Shown here piece after piece: positions 1 through 7,896 of a stretch of DNA of 34,878 nucleotides. Position 1 is the first letter of the stretch; the number at the start of each line of letters is the position of its first letter. This stretch comes from a virus, in the IMG/VR virus record IMGVR_UViG_3300027977_000106, positions 1 to 34,878 of that record; one strand, given 5' to 3'. The position numbers and the translations under genes were made by a program. The notes below the pieces were generated by a model. It saw only the letters and a program-made list of their open reading frames with translations. It had not been told where the DNA came from and did not search any database.

Positions 1-33
1 ACCCTTACACACAAAAACGATTCAAATGAAACT

Positions 34-150
34 TCAGTTGCGATCGCGAAATGGTGCTATAGTGTGCCACTGGTAGCCTTGGTGGGCTTGGTGTTTCTTG
101 GGAAAAAACAAGAAAAGCAGAGAAAAATAGCGTTTTTTCAGGAAAATCAT
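34..150 (-). CDS. Putative 38-residue hydrophobic peptide
   Basis: This short reading frame is kept because its ATG overlaps the TGA of the preceding zinc-ribbon gene in the ATGA arrangement used at most junctions of this operon. The product begins with a basic, hydrophobic stretch (MIFLKKRYF then SLLFLFFP), which could be one short membrane segment, and ends in a polar tail. I recognise no family. It is the last frame before the window edge, and no independent ribosome binding site is obvious, so it would depend on coupled translation. It may instead be untranslated 3' sequence. Confidence 0.35.
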   Translation of the reverse strand: MIFLKKRYFSLLFLFFPKKHQAHQGYQWHTIAPFRDRN

Positions 151-446
151 TGACTTTCCCATTTTTCGCATTCTTGACAGCATTTGATAGAAATCGCGGA
201 TTCGTGGTTGATTTTCTTGACAATGCATTCAGCGTAAACGCAACAAGCAAAGACCTTTGGTTTTCCGGCGCATCCGCAAGGGACGTCCTTCAATACTTCA
301 CCTCTGTGTCGGCATTTACTGCGACGTGTCGGCGTGCTATTTGTCAATGTCAATTCAGTTTGCTGCTGACAAGAGCACTTTAATCTGGTCGCAAGATCAG
401 AAACAACATAGGACTTGCTGCATTTCTCGCAAACAATAGTTTTCAT
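147..446 (-). CDS. Cysteine-rich zinc-ribbon protein, end of tail operon
   Basis: The 99-residue product has about a dozen cysteines, in paired motifs: CEKC near residues 6-9, CSC near 24-26, then CRHRGE, CGC, ACCVYAEC and a final CCQEC. The pattern suggests two small zinc-binding domains. From memory, similar CxHRG...C.C proteins end tail operons in planctomycete phages and prophages. The exact role is unknown; a tail-tip or assembly role is inferred from position. The ATG at 446 overlaps the TGA of the upstream gene as ATGA, which is why I use it and not the longer frame beginning at 521. Confidence 0.72.
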   Translation of the reverse strand: MKTIVCEKCSKSYVVSDLATRLKCSCQQQTELTLTNSTPTRRSKCRHRGEVLKDVPCGCAGKPKVFACCVYAECIVKKINHESAISIKCCQECEKWESQ

Positions 447-1345
447 GGTGGGGGTGGTGGCGGTTCTGTGTCGGCAAGTGTGATGTTCCCGATCGTGATT
501 GTGATTCCGCTTATATCGCATGCGTTCGGAAACGAATCACAGTTTAGATAGCAAAATGGCTGACCAGATAGATTGCAATTTGTAGCATGTACCGCAACTA
601 AGTCAGCTACACCACCAGCAAGCCCTGAACATGACCCAAGCGTTTCTTCATCTGGGCAAGACGAATCTGTTTTGACTGCGTTCCCTGGTGCGTAGATGAA
701 GTAAAATATTTTTTGTCCCTGTGGAATTGATAGCCGATCTGGATGATTGAAGTAGGCGATGCTTCCTTCGATTCCCTGAAATACCGTTATCAAGAAGACA
801 TGTCCCTTGGGAATCGTGTAGTTCTGGCAGATGTACACTGAGTCTTGTATCGTCGCTGGGACTAGGACGCGATCGTTGAATAAGATTAGATCATCGTTCA
901 TTGCGCCAGCTGTGACCGATCTTTCTTGGTTGTTATAAATGACTTCAACCAAAATAAAGAATTCCTCAAGCAGTGTCCCAGTGCAAATTTCTGTCGGTGG
1001 GTACTGAGACCATCGAGTTTGCGGTCCACAAGTCTTTAGGTTTCTGTAAAGTTCATCGCCGCAGATGGTAGATCCAGACATTGCGTAAACTGCGTTTGCG
1101 TCATCGCAATCGCAGTCAACTGTTCCGCAACCAGACATAGGCGAAAACGTGTAGGTCGGATTCGTAATCCCCGATACTTCAACCGTGTAGCTTTCAAAAG
1201 TGTTGCAAGCTTCTTCCGTTGTGTCGTAACAAGTGTTGCAAGTTGGTTCGCATGGCAAGCACGGTGGAGTGCAGCAGCAATCGCTACTGATTGCGACTTG
1301 TCCACCAACAAGCAATGGGAGTCCTTCGAGTAGTTGAATCGTCAT
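443..1345 (-). CDS. Cysteine-rich distal tail protein
   Basis: The 300-residue product carries 21 cysteines, with a dense cluster at about residues 23-38 (DCCC, CLPC, CNTC). A hydrophobic N-terminus (LLEGLPLLVGG) precedes the cluster. The middle looks like beta-rich structural protein, and the C-terminus ends in six prolines immediately before the stop. Cysteine content near 7 percent is very unusual for a phage structural protein and suggests metal binding or disulfides, the latter only if the protein matures outside the cytoplasm. I know no named family. It sits four genes past the tape measure gene, so a tail tip, baseplate or receptor-binding role is inferred. Start chosen at 1345 because ATG overlaps the upstream TGA; an in-frame start at 1378 would overlap the upstream gene by 37 bases. 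Confidence 0.68.
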   Translation of the reverse strand: MTIQLLEGLPLLVGGQVAISSDCCCTPPCLPCEPTCNTCYDTTEEACNTFESYTVEVSGITNPTYTFSPMSGCGTVDCDCDDANAVYAMSGSTICGDELYRNLKTCGPQTRWSQYPPTEICTGTLLEEFFILVEVIYNNQERSVTAGAMNDDLILFNDRVLVPATIQDSVYICQNYTIPKGHVFLITVFQGIEGSIAYFNHPDRLSIPQGQKIFYFIYAPGNAVKTDSSCPDEETLGSCSGLAGGVADLVAVHATNCNLSGQPFCYLNCDSFPNACDISGITITIGNITLADTEPPPPPP

Positions 1346-1770
1346 GGACAACTTGTTCCGGTAGTCCAGGTAAACCAAGATCCTCCTCGCTTGTATTGGA
1401 AGCTACTTCCAGACAAGCGAAGATCTGTGATAGGTTGAGGATCGACAATCCAGCGTCCTGTTGCGTATTCTCGGCGAGCAGTTGTGTAACCCTCAAGCAC
1501 GGTTGCGCCGGTATCCAGATTCAATCCTGTCTCTGTGACGGAAAGATCCTCTAGATCTGTTCCATCGATTTGGACAAACGTGATCGTCGCTGTGCCTGGT
1601 GTGGCTCCAGTCATAACCGGAATTCCGCCAACAGGCACTTTGACGATCGCATTTCGAGCTTGCTCGATTTCTTCCTTTTCCTCACCCTGTTTCGAGTGGA
1701 GACCGCGAAGTTGATCGAGCATTCGTTTAGCGATCTCTTTGCGAAATCCGTGTGGTTTCTTGTCGCTCAT
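1342..1770 (-). CDS. Distal tail protein of unknown family
   Basis: The 142-residue protein starts with a charged, probably helical segment (MSDKKPHGFRKE through about residue 40), followed by a beta-rich domain with many Gly, Thr and Val and a C-terminal aromatic patch (GGSWFTWTTG). A helix plus small beta domain is common in tail-tip or fibre-anchor proteins, but I recognise no family. It lies between two structural genes and is coupled to both by ATGA overlaps, which supports a virion role. The start at 1770 is preferred over 1833 because of the overlap with the upstream stop. Confidence 0.66.
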   Translation of the reverse strand: MSDKKPHGFRKEIAKRMLDQLRGLHSKQGEEKEEIEQARNAIVKVPVGGIPVMTGATPGTATITFVQIDGTDLEDLSVTETGLNLDTGATVLEGYTTARREYATGRWIVDPQPITDLRLSGSSFQYKRGGSWFTWTTGTSCP

Positions 1771-2123
1771 GCGCTGATCAGTGCCACCTTGATAATCGAT
1801 GTTCCAGAAGCTGTTTTGTGACGGATATCGCAACTTGAGTTGATTGTCAGGAATCCGATGTTGCCAGGTGAAACTTGACCAACTTGATTCGTGGTGTTAC
1901 CGGCGAAAAGCTGGACCGCGTTGGTTCCAGTTACCTTCCAAGCAAGTAGCTTTGGGCTCGATACTGAGCTAAGCGTGATCTGTGCTAAGCTAGTGCTGAC
2001 GTCCATCGAAAACTGACCAGACTTGCCGGCGACGCCGTCTTCGCTGTCATCCCAGTTGATATCTAGGGAATCTTCGAGGTTTGTGTAATTGATCGAAAGA
2101 GAATAGCTGATTTCGTCTGCCAT
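1767..2123 (-). CDS. Small beta-rich tail protein
   Basis: The 118-residue acidic protein is rich in Ser, Thr and Asn and shows alternating hydrophobic patterning typical of a beta sandwich (for example ISYSLSINYTN at the start and GNIGFLTINSS near residue 90). It has no cysteine cluster and no membrane segment. The gene begins one base after the stop of the preceding tail gene and ends in an ATGA overlap with the next. I do not recognise it. By position, two genes after the tape measure, it is probably a distal tail or baseplate component, possibly an appendage adaptor. Confidence 0.66.
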   Translation of the reverse strand: MADEISYSLSINYTNLEDSLDINWDDSEDGVAGKSGQFSMDVSTSLAQITLSSVSSPKLLAWKVTGTNAVQLFAGNTTNQVGQVSPGNIGFLTINSSCDIRHKTASGTSIIKVALISA

Positions 2124-2124
2124 T

Positions 2125-3084
2125 TTAGTTCCCTCGTTGTCGAATCCGTAACCAGTTGAAATTGATCGCCGGCTTGGTGTTATGAATTACGTAAACCGGC
2201 AAGTTTGTTTCCAAATCGAGCTGAAGACCGTTTTCATCGACTGCCATCATTGCTCGATTCTTTTCTTCATCTTTGCATGGTAGCTTGTTGCGCTGAATGG
2301 TATCAGCCTGGTAGATAGCATCCTGCCAATCGTACCTACCGTCAGTGATTTGTTGGTAGGTAGCTCTTCCTGTTCTGCGAAATAGTCTACCACCTTGCGG
2401 ATTGATAAATCGCTTCAAATAACGAATTTTCAGATCCAGTTCCCAGCAGTATCGCCCATTGGTTAGACCGATCGCCCATTTCTCTACCGTCAACATCCAT
2501 GTCCCTTTTTCGGCCCCAAGGAATGGAGATTTGTTGACGGTTTCATTGACGTCAAGGTAGTAATCAAGCGGCCTGGTCGCTGGCTCGTATTGCTTCCAGC
2601 GAATGACGGGTACTTTTACTGTTTTTGTAAGCGGACTTTGGTATCGTCGTCCTGTTGTCGCGACAATCGGCCACCCATCTGTATCCGTGATGATCGGTAT
2701 ATCAATTTCTTCGAGATCGCCATCGATCACACTCCACCAACTTGTTGGATCTGGCGAAGAGTCTTCTTGCGAACCTTCGCCTCCTTGCCTGCCCCCAGTC
2801 GATGGAGTGTTATCGATATCGCAGCTGACGTAGTAAAGTCTTTTGTTTTTCTCTTCTTGCTTGACGCTCTTTTTCTTGCATGCAAGCAGATATGGAAGGT
2901 CTGGCAATCGCAGTGGCCTGTTGACTTTTGGTAAACCTGGTGTTCGGTATGCCTTTGCTAGCGTTCCGTCTCCGCTGGTGTCGTATAGGATGTATTCCAG
3001 CGTTTCGGAATAGACCAGCTGTTGCCCCGAGATATTCAATGTCGACGATGGACCGCGCTTTTGTCCTATGATTGTAAATGCCAT
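2125..3084 (-). CDS. Tail protein following the tape measure
   Basis: The 319-residue product follows the tape measure gene directly (TAATG, one-base overlap), the place usually held by a distal tail protein or tail hub. It has a beta-rich N-terminal part to about residue 70, a low-complexity linker with Gly, Ser, Asp and Pro near residues 93-115, and a C-terminal half rich in Trp and Tyr (WWSVIDG, WKQYEP, YCWELDLKI, YDWQDAIY). Aromatic content and length fit a virion structural protein. I cannot assign it to the distal-tail or Tal families from sequence alone. Start and stop are unambiguous. Confidence 0.7.
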   Translation of the reverse strand: MAFTIIGQKRGPSSTLNISGQQLVYSETLEYILYDTSGDGTLAKAYRTPGLPKVNRPLRLPDLPYLLACKKKSVKQEEKNKRLYYVSCDIDNTPSTGGRQGGEGSQEDSSPDPTSWWSVIDGDLEEIDIPIITDTDGWPIVATTGRRYQSPLTKTVKVPVIRWKQYEPATRPLDYYLDVNETVNKSPFLGAEKGTWMLTVEKWAIGLTNGRYCWELDLKIRYLKRFINPQGGRLFRRTGRATYQQITDGRYDWQDAIYQADTIQRNKLPCKDEEKNRAMMAVDENGLQLDLETNLPVYVIHNTKPAINFNWLRIRQRGN

Positions 3085-5942
3085 TAGTCTACAAGCCCCA
3101 TTAAGTTTGTTTCAAGATTTCCGGCGATCTTCGCTAGCAGCTTGTTGCCGGCTTCCTGAAGTTCTTTTTGTTTCTTTTGTTGCTCAAGCTGTTGCTCTTG
3201 AATCATCGCCCGCTGTCCGTAGATCGCTTGATATGCTTCGATCGTGCCGGCCTTGATCAGATTAGGTAACTCGCCTCCAGATTCTTTTTTCTTGTCTTTT
3301 AGCTGATTTTCCATCGCCATCATAGCTTGTTTTTGAGTAATCAGTCCCATCTGAATCATCACGGCCATTTTGCCGATGTCGTTATTCAGTTTTTGTTCTG
3401 GTGTCTGCAAGCTGTCAAGCAAAGACTTTGCACTATCTTGAACCATCTTTCGTTTTTCTTCAAGCTTCGAGACTCGATCAACTTGATCATAGATTTTCTT
3501 GTAGGCATCGATCTCTTTGTTCATCTGATCGATGCGGGCTTTTGCGTTCTTTGCTTCGTTGTAGAGTTTTCCGTCTTCGATTCGATCTCTTTCCATGATC
3601 GCCCTTGTTCGCTCTTTGGCGAGTTGCTCGAAATCGAACAAATCAAGCTCTCGCTTGCCTTTTTGTAGTTCGATCAATTCTCTTTCTTTTTTGGCAACAC
3701 CGTCAAGATCTTTGATTTTTTCAGCTGCTTTGTCGATCTCTTTTTGTCGAATTCTTGCTTCTTCTTGACCAGCTTTTTTTCTGTCGTCTTCTTCTAGCTT
3801 CTTGATATCTTTGAAAAGATTCTTGCGCTCTGCTATTTTGTCTGTCGCAGTGTTTTGCATGTCAAAGTATCTTTGAACTTGACCAAGCATTTCCGCAGTC
3901 TCTCCATTGGAAGCTGCTAATCCAGCTCGATACAGAGTTAAGTTACTCATTATTGATAGAGATGCTGAATCAATCTTGTCTGCCCACTCACTTAGCAATT
4001 GTCCAGTTGGGCCAGCTGCCAATTCTCCAAGCGTTTCCTTCATTCGCAAAAGAGATTCATTAAATTTATTGACTTTTGCAGTATACTCGCCGCTAAGCTT
4101 TTCGGTCATTCCGCTGAACTTTCCGCCAGGTTGCGTTTCAGCATAGAGTGCATCGGCAATAGTATCGAAGCTAACCTTGCCTTCTTCCATAAGTTTTTTA
4201 AGCCTAGAAAATTCTATTCCGGTCTCTCTAGCAACTGTTTTAAGTGGGTTCCATCCAGCATTGATAAATTGAAGTGTTTCTTGCCCCATTAAGCGACCGG
4301 CGGCGCGGGCTTGTCCATAGGCAAGCGCTAGTGACCTAAATCGATCAGCGTTGCCGGCTGAAACATCCATCAACATTTTCATGTTTGGTATCAATTCTTC
4401 AATCTCAAAGCCATACTGATTTAGCGTAACTGATCCTTTAAGTAAGTCGTTAGTCATCAGTGGCGACTTAGCCGCTATCGTTCTCATTTGGTTGAATTTT
4501 TTAAATGCTATCTCTGTTGATCCCATTTGGACCTCAAGTCGAGCCATTTCCATACGCATGGCACCAAACGCGGAAAGCGATGTTTGTATTGTTATCGCAG
4601 CTGCCGCAATGGTTCCTGCTAATACTCCAGCGCCAACAAGCTGCGAGCCTGGTATTCCGCCCATCGATAGACCGCTGAAAATACTCGATAGCATGCCTCT
4701 TGAATTTGATGCTTCTCGGTTCATTCGAGCAAACTCTGCTCGAACCTTTGCGACTTGATCGGCTTGTCGCTTCCAGACTTCCAGCTGTCGAGCTGACATA
4801 GAATGGAGTCTTGTCGCTTCAGCTCGCATTGCGGCTAGCTCTGCCGTTGTCATGCCGGCAAACATTTTCATGTTCTGGTTTTTGAATCGATCCCAGTCGA
4901 ATTTCTGATAGTCCAAATGACTCGTTAACGAACGGAATCTTTCGGCCTTGATCCGTTCGATCATTTGTTCAATTTCGAGCCTCCGCCTGTCCTGAGCCGC
5001 AATGATGTCGTTTACGTGCTTTTGGGCGATGCTTGCTTCGATCGATGCTCGCTTCTTAGCAATCAGTGCATCCTGTGCTTTAATCGCATCTTGAGCCGCA
5101 AGGACTTCTTTGACGTGGGCATTAGCAATTAGCTTTTCGCGTTCCTGATTTAGCTTTATCGTTTCTGCTTGTTCCTTTGCCGTTTTTGCAAGCCAAGCTT
5201 CTAACTGTTTTCTTCTTGCTTCTTTTTCGGCAAGAACCTCCTTCATGTACATCGCAGCGACTGCGTCTTCGTGTTCTCTTTTCTTCTTGGCAATGTATGC
5301 CGTTTCCGCTTCTTGCTTTCGTTTGATCGCATCCTGGGCAGCTAGCGTTTCTTTGACATACATGTCGGCGATCGCGACTTCATAATCCTTCTTTTTCTTA
5401 GCAATGTACGCTTCTTCCGCAGCTTGTTTCCTTGCAATCGCATCCTGTTGGGCCAATACGTCCTTGACATGGGCACTAGCAATCAATGCATCTCGTTCTT
5501 GGCTTAGACGAATGTGTTCCTTCGAGATTCGCCCAACCATCTGAAGTAGTTGAGCGCGACGCTCTTCCTTCTTCGCCGCAATCTCACTTGCCTCTGCGTT
5601 TCGTTGGTACGCAAAGGATAACTGATCAACTTCAGACTTGAGTTTCGGAACAAGGCCACCGATATGTTGCAAGGCAGTTGTGTATTCGCCACTTTTCTTC
5701 GCCATATCGAGATAGGCGTTCGATGCTACGCGACGCATTTGTTCGTAGGTCTCGACCGAATACTGACCCTTCTTCTCCAAATCCGATATGACTCGCAATT
5801 GATGAATGAACTTTTCAAGTTCGCTCATTTGTGACTTAGCTTGTCGCGTCAATTGGCTTATTTCAGATCGGACGTTATAGATTCCGCCTGTGTCCGCAGT
5901 GAAGTTCAACGCGATGTTCGCATAGCTAATTACTTTGGTCAT
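3084..5942 (-). CDS. Tail tape measure protein
   Basis: This 952-residue protein is the longest in the window and sits after the tail-tube and chaperone genes, as expected for the protein that sets tail length. The N-terminal 350 residues are highly charged coiled coil with internal repeats. A hydrophobic stretch lies at about 434-465 (LVGAGVLAGTIAAAAI). Residues about 465-640 match the tape-measure domain as I know it, with LEVQMGS, FNQMRTIAAKSP, GQARAAGRLMGQE and the INAGWNPL region. The C-terminal 250 residues are again helical and rich in Lys, Glu and Gln. ATG at 5942 overlaps the stop of the frameshifted chaperone frame (ATGA). If the roughly 1.5 angstrom per residue rule holds, the tail would be about 140 nm. 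Confidence 0.93.
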   Translation of the reverse strand: MTKVISYANIALNFTADTGGIYNVRSEISQLTRQAKSQMSELEKFIHQLRVISDLEKKGQYSVETYEQMRRVASNAYLDMAKKSGEYTTALQHIGGLVPKLKSEVDQLSFAYQRNAEASEIAAKKEERRAQLLQMVGRISKEHIRLSQERDALIASAHVKDVLAQQDAIARKQAAEEAYIAKKKKDYEVAIADMYVKETLAAQDAIKRKQEAETAYIAKKKREHEDAVAAMYMKEVLAEKEARRKQLEAWLAKTAKEQAETIKLNQEREKLIANAHVKEVLAAQDAIKAQDALIAKKRASIEASIAQKHVNDIIAAQDRRRLEIEQMIERIKAERFRSLTSHLDYQKFDWDRFKNQNMKMFAGMTTAELAAMRAEATRLHSMSARQLEVWKRQADQVAKVRAEFARMNREASNSRGMLSSIFSGLSMGGIPGSQLVGAGVLAGTIAAAAITIQTSLSAFGAMRMEMARLEVQMGSTEIAFKKFNQMRTIAAKSPLMTNDLLKGSVTLNQYGFEIEELIPNMKMLMDVSAGNADRFRSLALAYGQARAAGRLMGQETLQFINAGWNPLKTVARETGIEFSRLKKLMEEGKVSFDTIADALYAETQPGGKFSGMTEKLSGEYTAKVNKFNESLLRMKETLGELAAGPTGQLLSEWADKIDSASLSIMSNLTLYRAGLAASNGETAEMLGQVQRYFDMQNTATDKIAERKNLFKDIKKLEEDDRKKAGQEEARIRQKEIDKAAEKIKDLDGVAKKERELIELQKGKRELDLFDFEQLAKERTRAIMERDRIEDGKLYNEAKNAKARIDQMNKEIDAYKKIYDQVDRVSKLEEKRKMVQDSAKSLLDSLQTPEQKLNNDIGKMAVMIQMGLITQKQAMMAMENQLKDKKKESGGELPNLIKAGTIEAYQAIYGQRAMIQEQQLEQQKKQKELQEAGNKLLAKIAGNLETNLMGLVD
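5019..5471 (-). repeat. Internal 37-residue repeats in the tape measure gene
   Basis: Residues 158-308 consist of successive units that each begin with HVK or YVK/YMK followed by a (D/E)xLAxQD-type core: 158-194 (37 residues), 195-231 (37), 232-275 (44, with a QEREKLIANA insertion) and 276-308 (33), with a fifth partial copy starting HVNDIIAAQD at 309. The first two units also share AYIAKKK. A copy of the QERDALIASA linker precedes unit one. The units are amphipathic helix, so gain or loss of one would lengthen or shorten the protein without breaking its frame. Confidence 0.8.
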
Positions 5943-6301
5943 AGCTTCTCGACTTTCTTTGTTAGCGACTTCGCCAAGTCTTCACTGGACATGATTTCGA
6001 CCGATTTTGTGCTTTTCGGTCGAAGGCGTTTTGGAAGAACCCAAGACAATGCCATTGTAACATGCTTGATGCCATTAACGCTCTTTAACGTTCCTAGAAT
6101 GCGGTCCAAGTGCATCATTAGCTTGGCAAAGTTAAAAGCATTTTGTTCTGTCGCTGGACCATGCGGGTATTCACAAAAAAAGTGAACCCAGAAGTCAATG
6201 TCTTCCGAGTTCACTTCACTAGCGAATTGATAGATGTCGTGCCGGCCACTATGAAGAGCCAACCAAGCGATTGCCCGAATGCGTTCGTTTTTGACTAGCT
6301 T
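5939..6301 (-). CDS. Tail assembly chaperone, -1 frame extension (GT part)
   Basis: This frame has no convincing start of its own; the longest internal start is a TTG at 6262 with no ribosome binding site. It stays open back to the A-run at 6300-6307, where it joins the upstream gene by a -1 shift. Reading after the slip gives KLVKNERIRAIAW and then ALHSGRHDIYQF, adding 120 residues to the first 115 of the upstream product (235 in total). This matches the G/GT arrangement in phage lambda and most long-tailed phages, where the longer form binds the tape measure protein and recruits tail-tube subunits. It ends in an ATGA overlap with the tape measure gene. Confidence 0.8.
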   Translation of the reverse strand, partial: KLVKNERIRAIAWLALHSGRHDIYQFASEVNSEDIDFWVHFFCEYPHGPATEQNAFNFAKLMMHLDRILGTLKSVNGIKHVTMALSWVLPKRLRPKSTKSVEIMSSEDLAKSLTKKVEKL

Positions 6302-6645
6302 TTTTTTGAAAGATCTACGGTCTTTGGTTGTAGACCGCAGTGATCATCGATTTCTTCTCGTAGAAACATAGTGATCAAGGAATCAACGTTTTCCAGTTCA
6401 TTTTCTTGACCAGGCAAATAGACGGAAGTACCGTCTTCTTCAACTAGACAGCGAACAATCAACTTTCGGGTTGCGGCGCTTGCTTCCTTCGAATTGATTT
6501 CGTTTTTTTCGTTGAACATCGATTCATTGAATTCAGCTCGCTCTAGTTCCGTAATCGATTGAATCCAAAATTTGTCGCCTGTCGGTGCCGTCAGTTCTTT
6601 GATTCGACGTACCTTAAATTTTTCGAGTGTTTCTTTAGCTTTCAT
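6295..6645 (-). CDS. Tail assembly chaperone, zero-frame product (G part)
   Basis: The 116-residue protein lies between the tail-tube region and the tape measure gene, the canonical place of the first tail chaperone. It starts MKAKETLEKFKVRRI, is mostly helical and charged, and ends DLSKKS just after the slippery A-run. Like lambda gpG it would chaperone tape measure and tube assembly and not enter the virion. Its ATG overlaps the end of the upstream gene by 11 bases. The role rests on position and on the frameshift, not on a recognised motif. Confidence 0.8.
   Translation of the reverse strand: MKAKETLEKFKVRRIKELTAPTGDKFWIQSITELERAEFNESMFNEKNEINSKEASAATRKLIVRCLVEEDGTSVYLPGQENELENVDSLITMFLREEIDDHCGLQPKTVDLSKKS
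6296..6309 (-). promoter_or_regulatory. Programmed -1 ribosomal frameshift site
   Basis: On the coding strand the zero frame reads TCA AAA AAA AGC TAG. The heptamer A-AAA-AAA fits the X-XXY-YYZ rule for simultaneous -1 slippage, and the zero-frame stop lies one codon further on. The -1 frame then stays open to the tape measure gene. I did not find a clear downstream pseudoknot or an upstream Shine-Dalgarno stimulator by eye. The eight-A run (6300-6307) could also allow some transcriptional slippage. Confidence 0.82.
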
Positions 6646-6937
6646 TGTCCTCGTCCAGTTTTTTCAAAGCTTCCCGTACTTGCTCATCGGTCGGCATTTC
6701 CACTACGGGTGGAGTCTCGACTTCGCCCTTGAGCTTTCCAATAGCAGCAGCGATTTCTTGCTTTACGCTACGTGGCAATTGGATGGTAAAGTTGATGTGA
6801 GCGCCGGCCTGCTTACCAACATAACCAACATGGTGGTCATTGGCAAACACGTATGACTGATCAAACTCTTGATCAATCTCGCCAAGAATCGTTTTCTTCT
6901 TTGCAGTGTGCGGAACCAATCGAACGCTGATTGCCAT
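6635..6937 (-). CDS. Small protein between tail tube and tail chaperone
   Basis: The 100-residue product has a compact N-terminal part with a histidine-rich patch (VFANDHHVGYVGKQAG, about residues 30-45) and an acidic helical C-terminus (DEQVREALKKLDEDNES). There are no membrane segments. It lies 57 bases after the tail-tube gene and overlaps the next chaperone gene by 11 bases. It could be an accessory chaperone or a minor tail component, and I recognise no family. A purine-rich AAAGAGAAA precedes the ATG. Confidence 0.66.
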   Translation of the reverse strand: MAISVRLVPHTAKKKTILGEIDQEFDQSYVFANDHHVGYVGKQAGAHINFTIQLPRSVKQEIAAAIGKLKGEVETPPVVEMPTDEQVREALKKLDEDNES

Positions 6938-6994
6938 GGTTTTTCTCTTTTATGATTTTTAGATGATAGTTGTCGAAACAGAAACAAGAAAAGA

Positions 6995-7447
6995 TTAGCT
7001 TGCTTTAGTCCAAGCTGGTCCTGTTCCACCGTCATAGGCAAAGCGAACCGTACTGATCTGAAGCTGACCGACTTGCAAAGTTGGTCCGCCAGCGTTGATG
7101 AAGAATCCGCTTCCCGCACAATTGGCAGCTACAGTTTCGTTCGAAGTCGTTGTGGCCGATGCCACTTTACGCATCGGAAATGTTACTGTACATGTTTGAG
7201 TTACCGTTTCGTTTGGGATAGGGAAGTCGATGCTTGTTGGGTGCAAGACACTTAACTCGACTTCACCAGGCTCGACCAAGTCGCTCATCATGTATTCCAT
7301 GAAATCAGTCGTGCTTAGCACGGATATCCCGAGTTTTTCTCGTGTGTGATCTGGAAGCTTGACCGACAGGATTTTAGCCGCAAAGCTGGTCACGGAAAAT
7401 ACAACCGTTGCGCCTAGGCCGGTATCTGGTACGTCTGTCACAGGCAT
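6995..7447 (-). CDS. Major tail tube protein (probable)
   Basis: The 150-residue, beta-rich protein has the size and position of a siphovirus major tail protein: after the DUF3168 tail terminator and before the chaperone pair and tape measure. It begins MPVTDVPDTGLGATVVFS and includes alternating beta strands such as VELSVLHPTSIDFPIP and VTQTCTVTFPM. The family is not one I recognise by motif, so the call rests on synteny and fold-like composition. The gene is separated from its upstream neighbour by 11 bases and followed by a 57-base gap, the largest in this part of the operon, which could allow separate control of a highly expressed protein. Confidence 0.72.
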   Translation of the reverse strand: MPVTDVPDTGLGATVVFSVTSFAAKILSVKLPDHTREKLGISVLSTTDFMEYMMSDLVEPGEVELSVLHPTSIDFPIPNETVTQTCTVTFPMRKVASATTTSNETVAANCAGSGFFINAGGPTLQVGQLQISTVRFAYDGGTGPAWTKAS

Positions 7448-7458
7448 CGTAGATGCTC

Positions 7459-7896
7459 CTACTGTACTGAATGAGTGAACGTGAAATCAATTATCGAGAT
7501 GTACTCTTTCGAGTCGCTGGCGTCGATCGCTGGGACTTCTTGAGTTCGCATTGATCCGTACTCAACATCACTTACCCATACAGCCGAATGAACGCCCTTC
7601 ATTGTGCCGACATCCATGATAGCCGATTTTACAGCCAAAGCTATATTGCTCGCGATCTGCCTGGTTGTTGCTCGGCATTCGAATTCAACTCTCGATTGCT
7701 CTTTAACGAGCCCCTGGTTGATTGTGTGCGTCCCGTTGCCGCTGACGACACTGTAGGTGATCAGTGGCCTGGTTTCCGATTCCGCTGGAGCGTCTGGCGA
7801 AATGCGATCGGCGACGATGTCATAGACAATTTTGTCCGCCGCGTCATCGGTGTAATCGATTAAGTATTTGCGAATCGCGAACGACAAATCAGCCAT
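7459..7896 (-). CDS. Tail terminator/completion protein, DUF3168 family
   Basis: The 145-residue protein shows the DUF3168 (gp17-like) plan: an N-terminal helix with AIRKYLIDYTD, a Pro-rich turn followed by PLITYSVVSG, a strand and helix pair with VEFECRATTRQIASNIALAVKSAI, and a C-terminal strand ending in IIDFTFTHS. Family members cap the tail tube and join it to the head-completion complex. Its place between the HK97-gp10 homologue and the tail-tube gene agrees. It overlaps the upstream gene by 8 bases. Confidence 0.82.
   Translation of the reverse strand: MADLSFAIRKYLIDYTDDAADKIVYDIVADRISPDAPAESETRPLITYSVVSGNGTHTINQGLVKEQSRVEFECRATTRQIASNIALAVKSAIMDVGTMKGVHSAVWVSDVEYGSMRTQEVPAIDASDSKEYISIIDFTFTHSVQ

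Noticed and set aside
5-250. Minus-strand 81-codon frame at the left edge
   Set aside because: It overlaps most of the C-terminal half of the zinc-ribbon gene in another frame and has no coupling overlap or ribosome site.
2590-2934. Plus-strand frame of 114 codons inside a tail gene
   Set aside because: It is a shadow of a minus-strand structural gene; codon pattern and composition follow the opposite strand.
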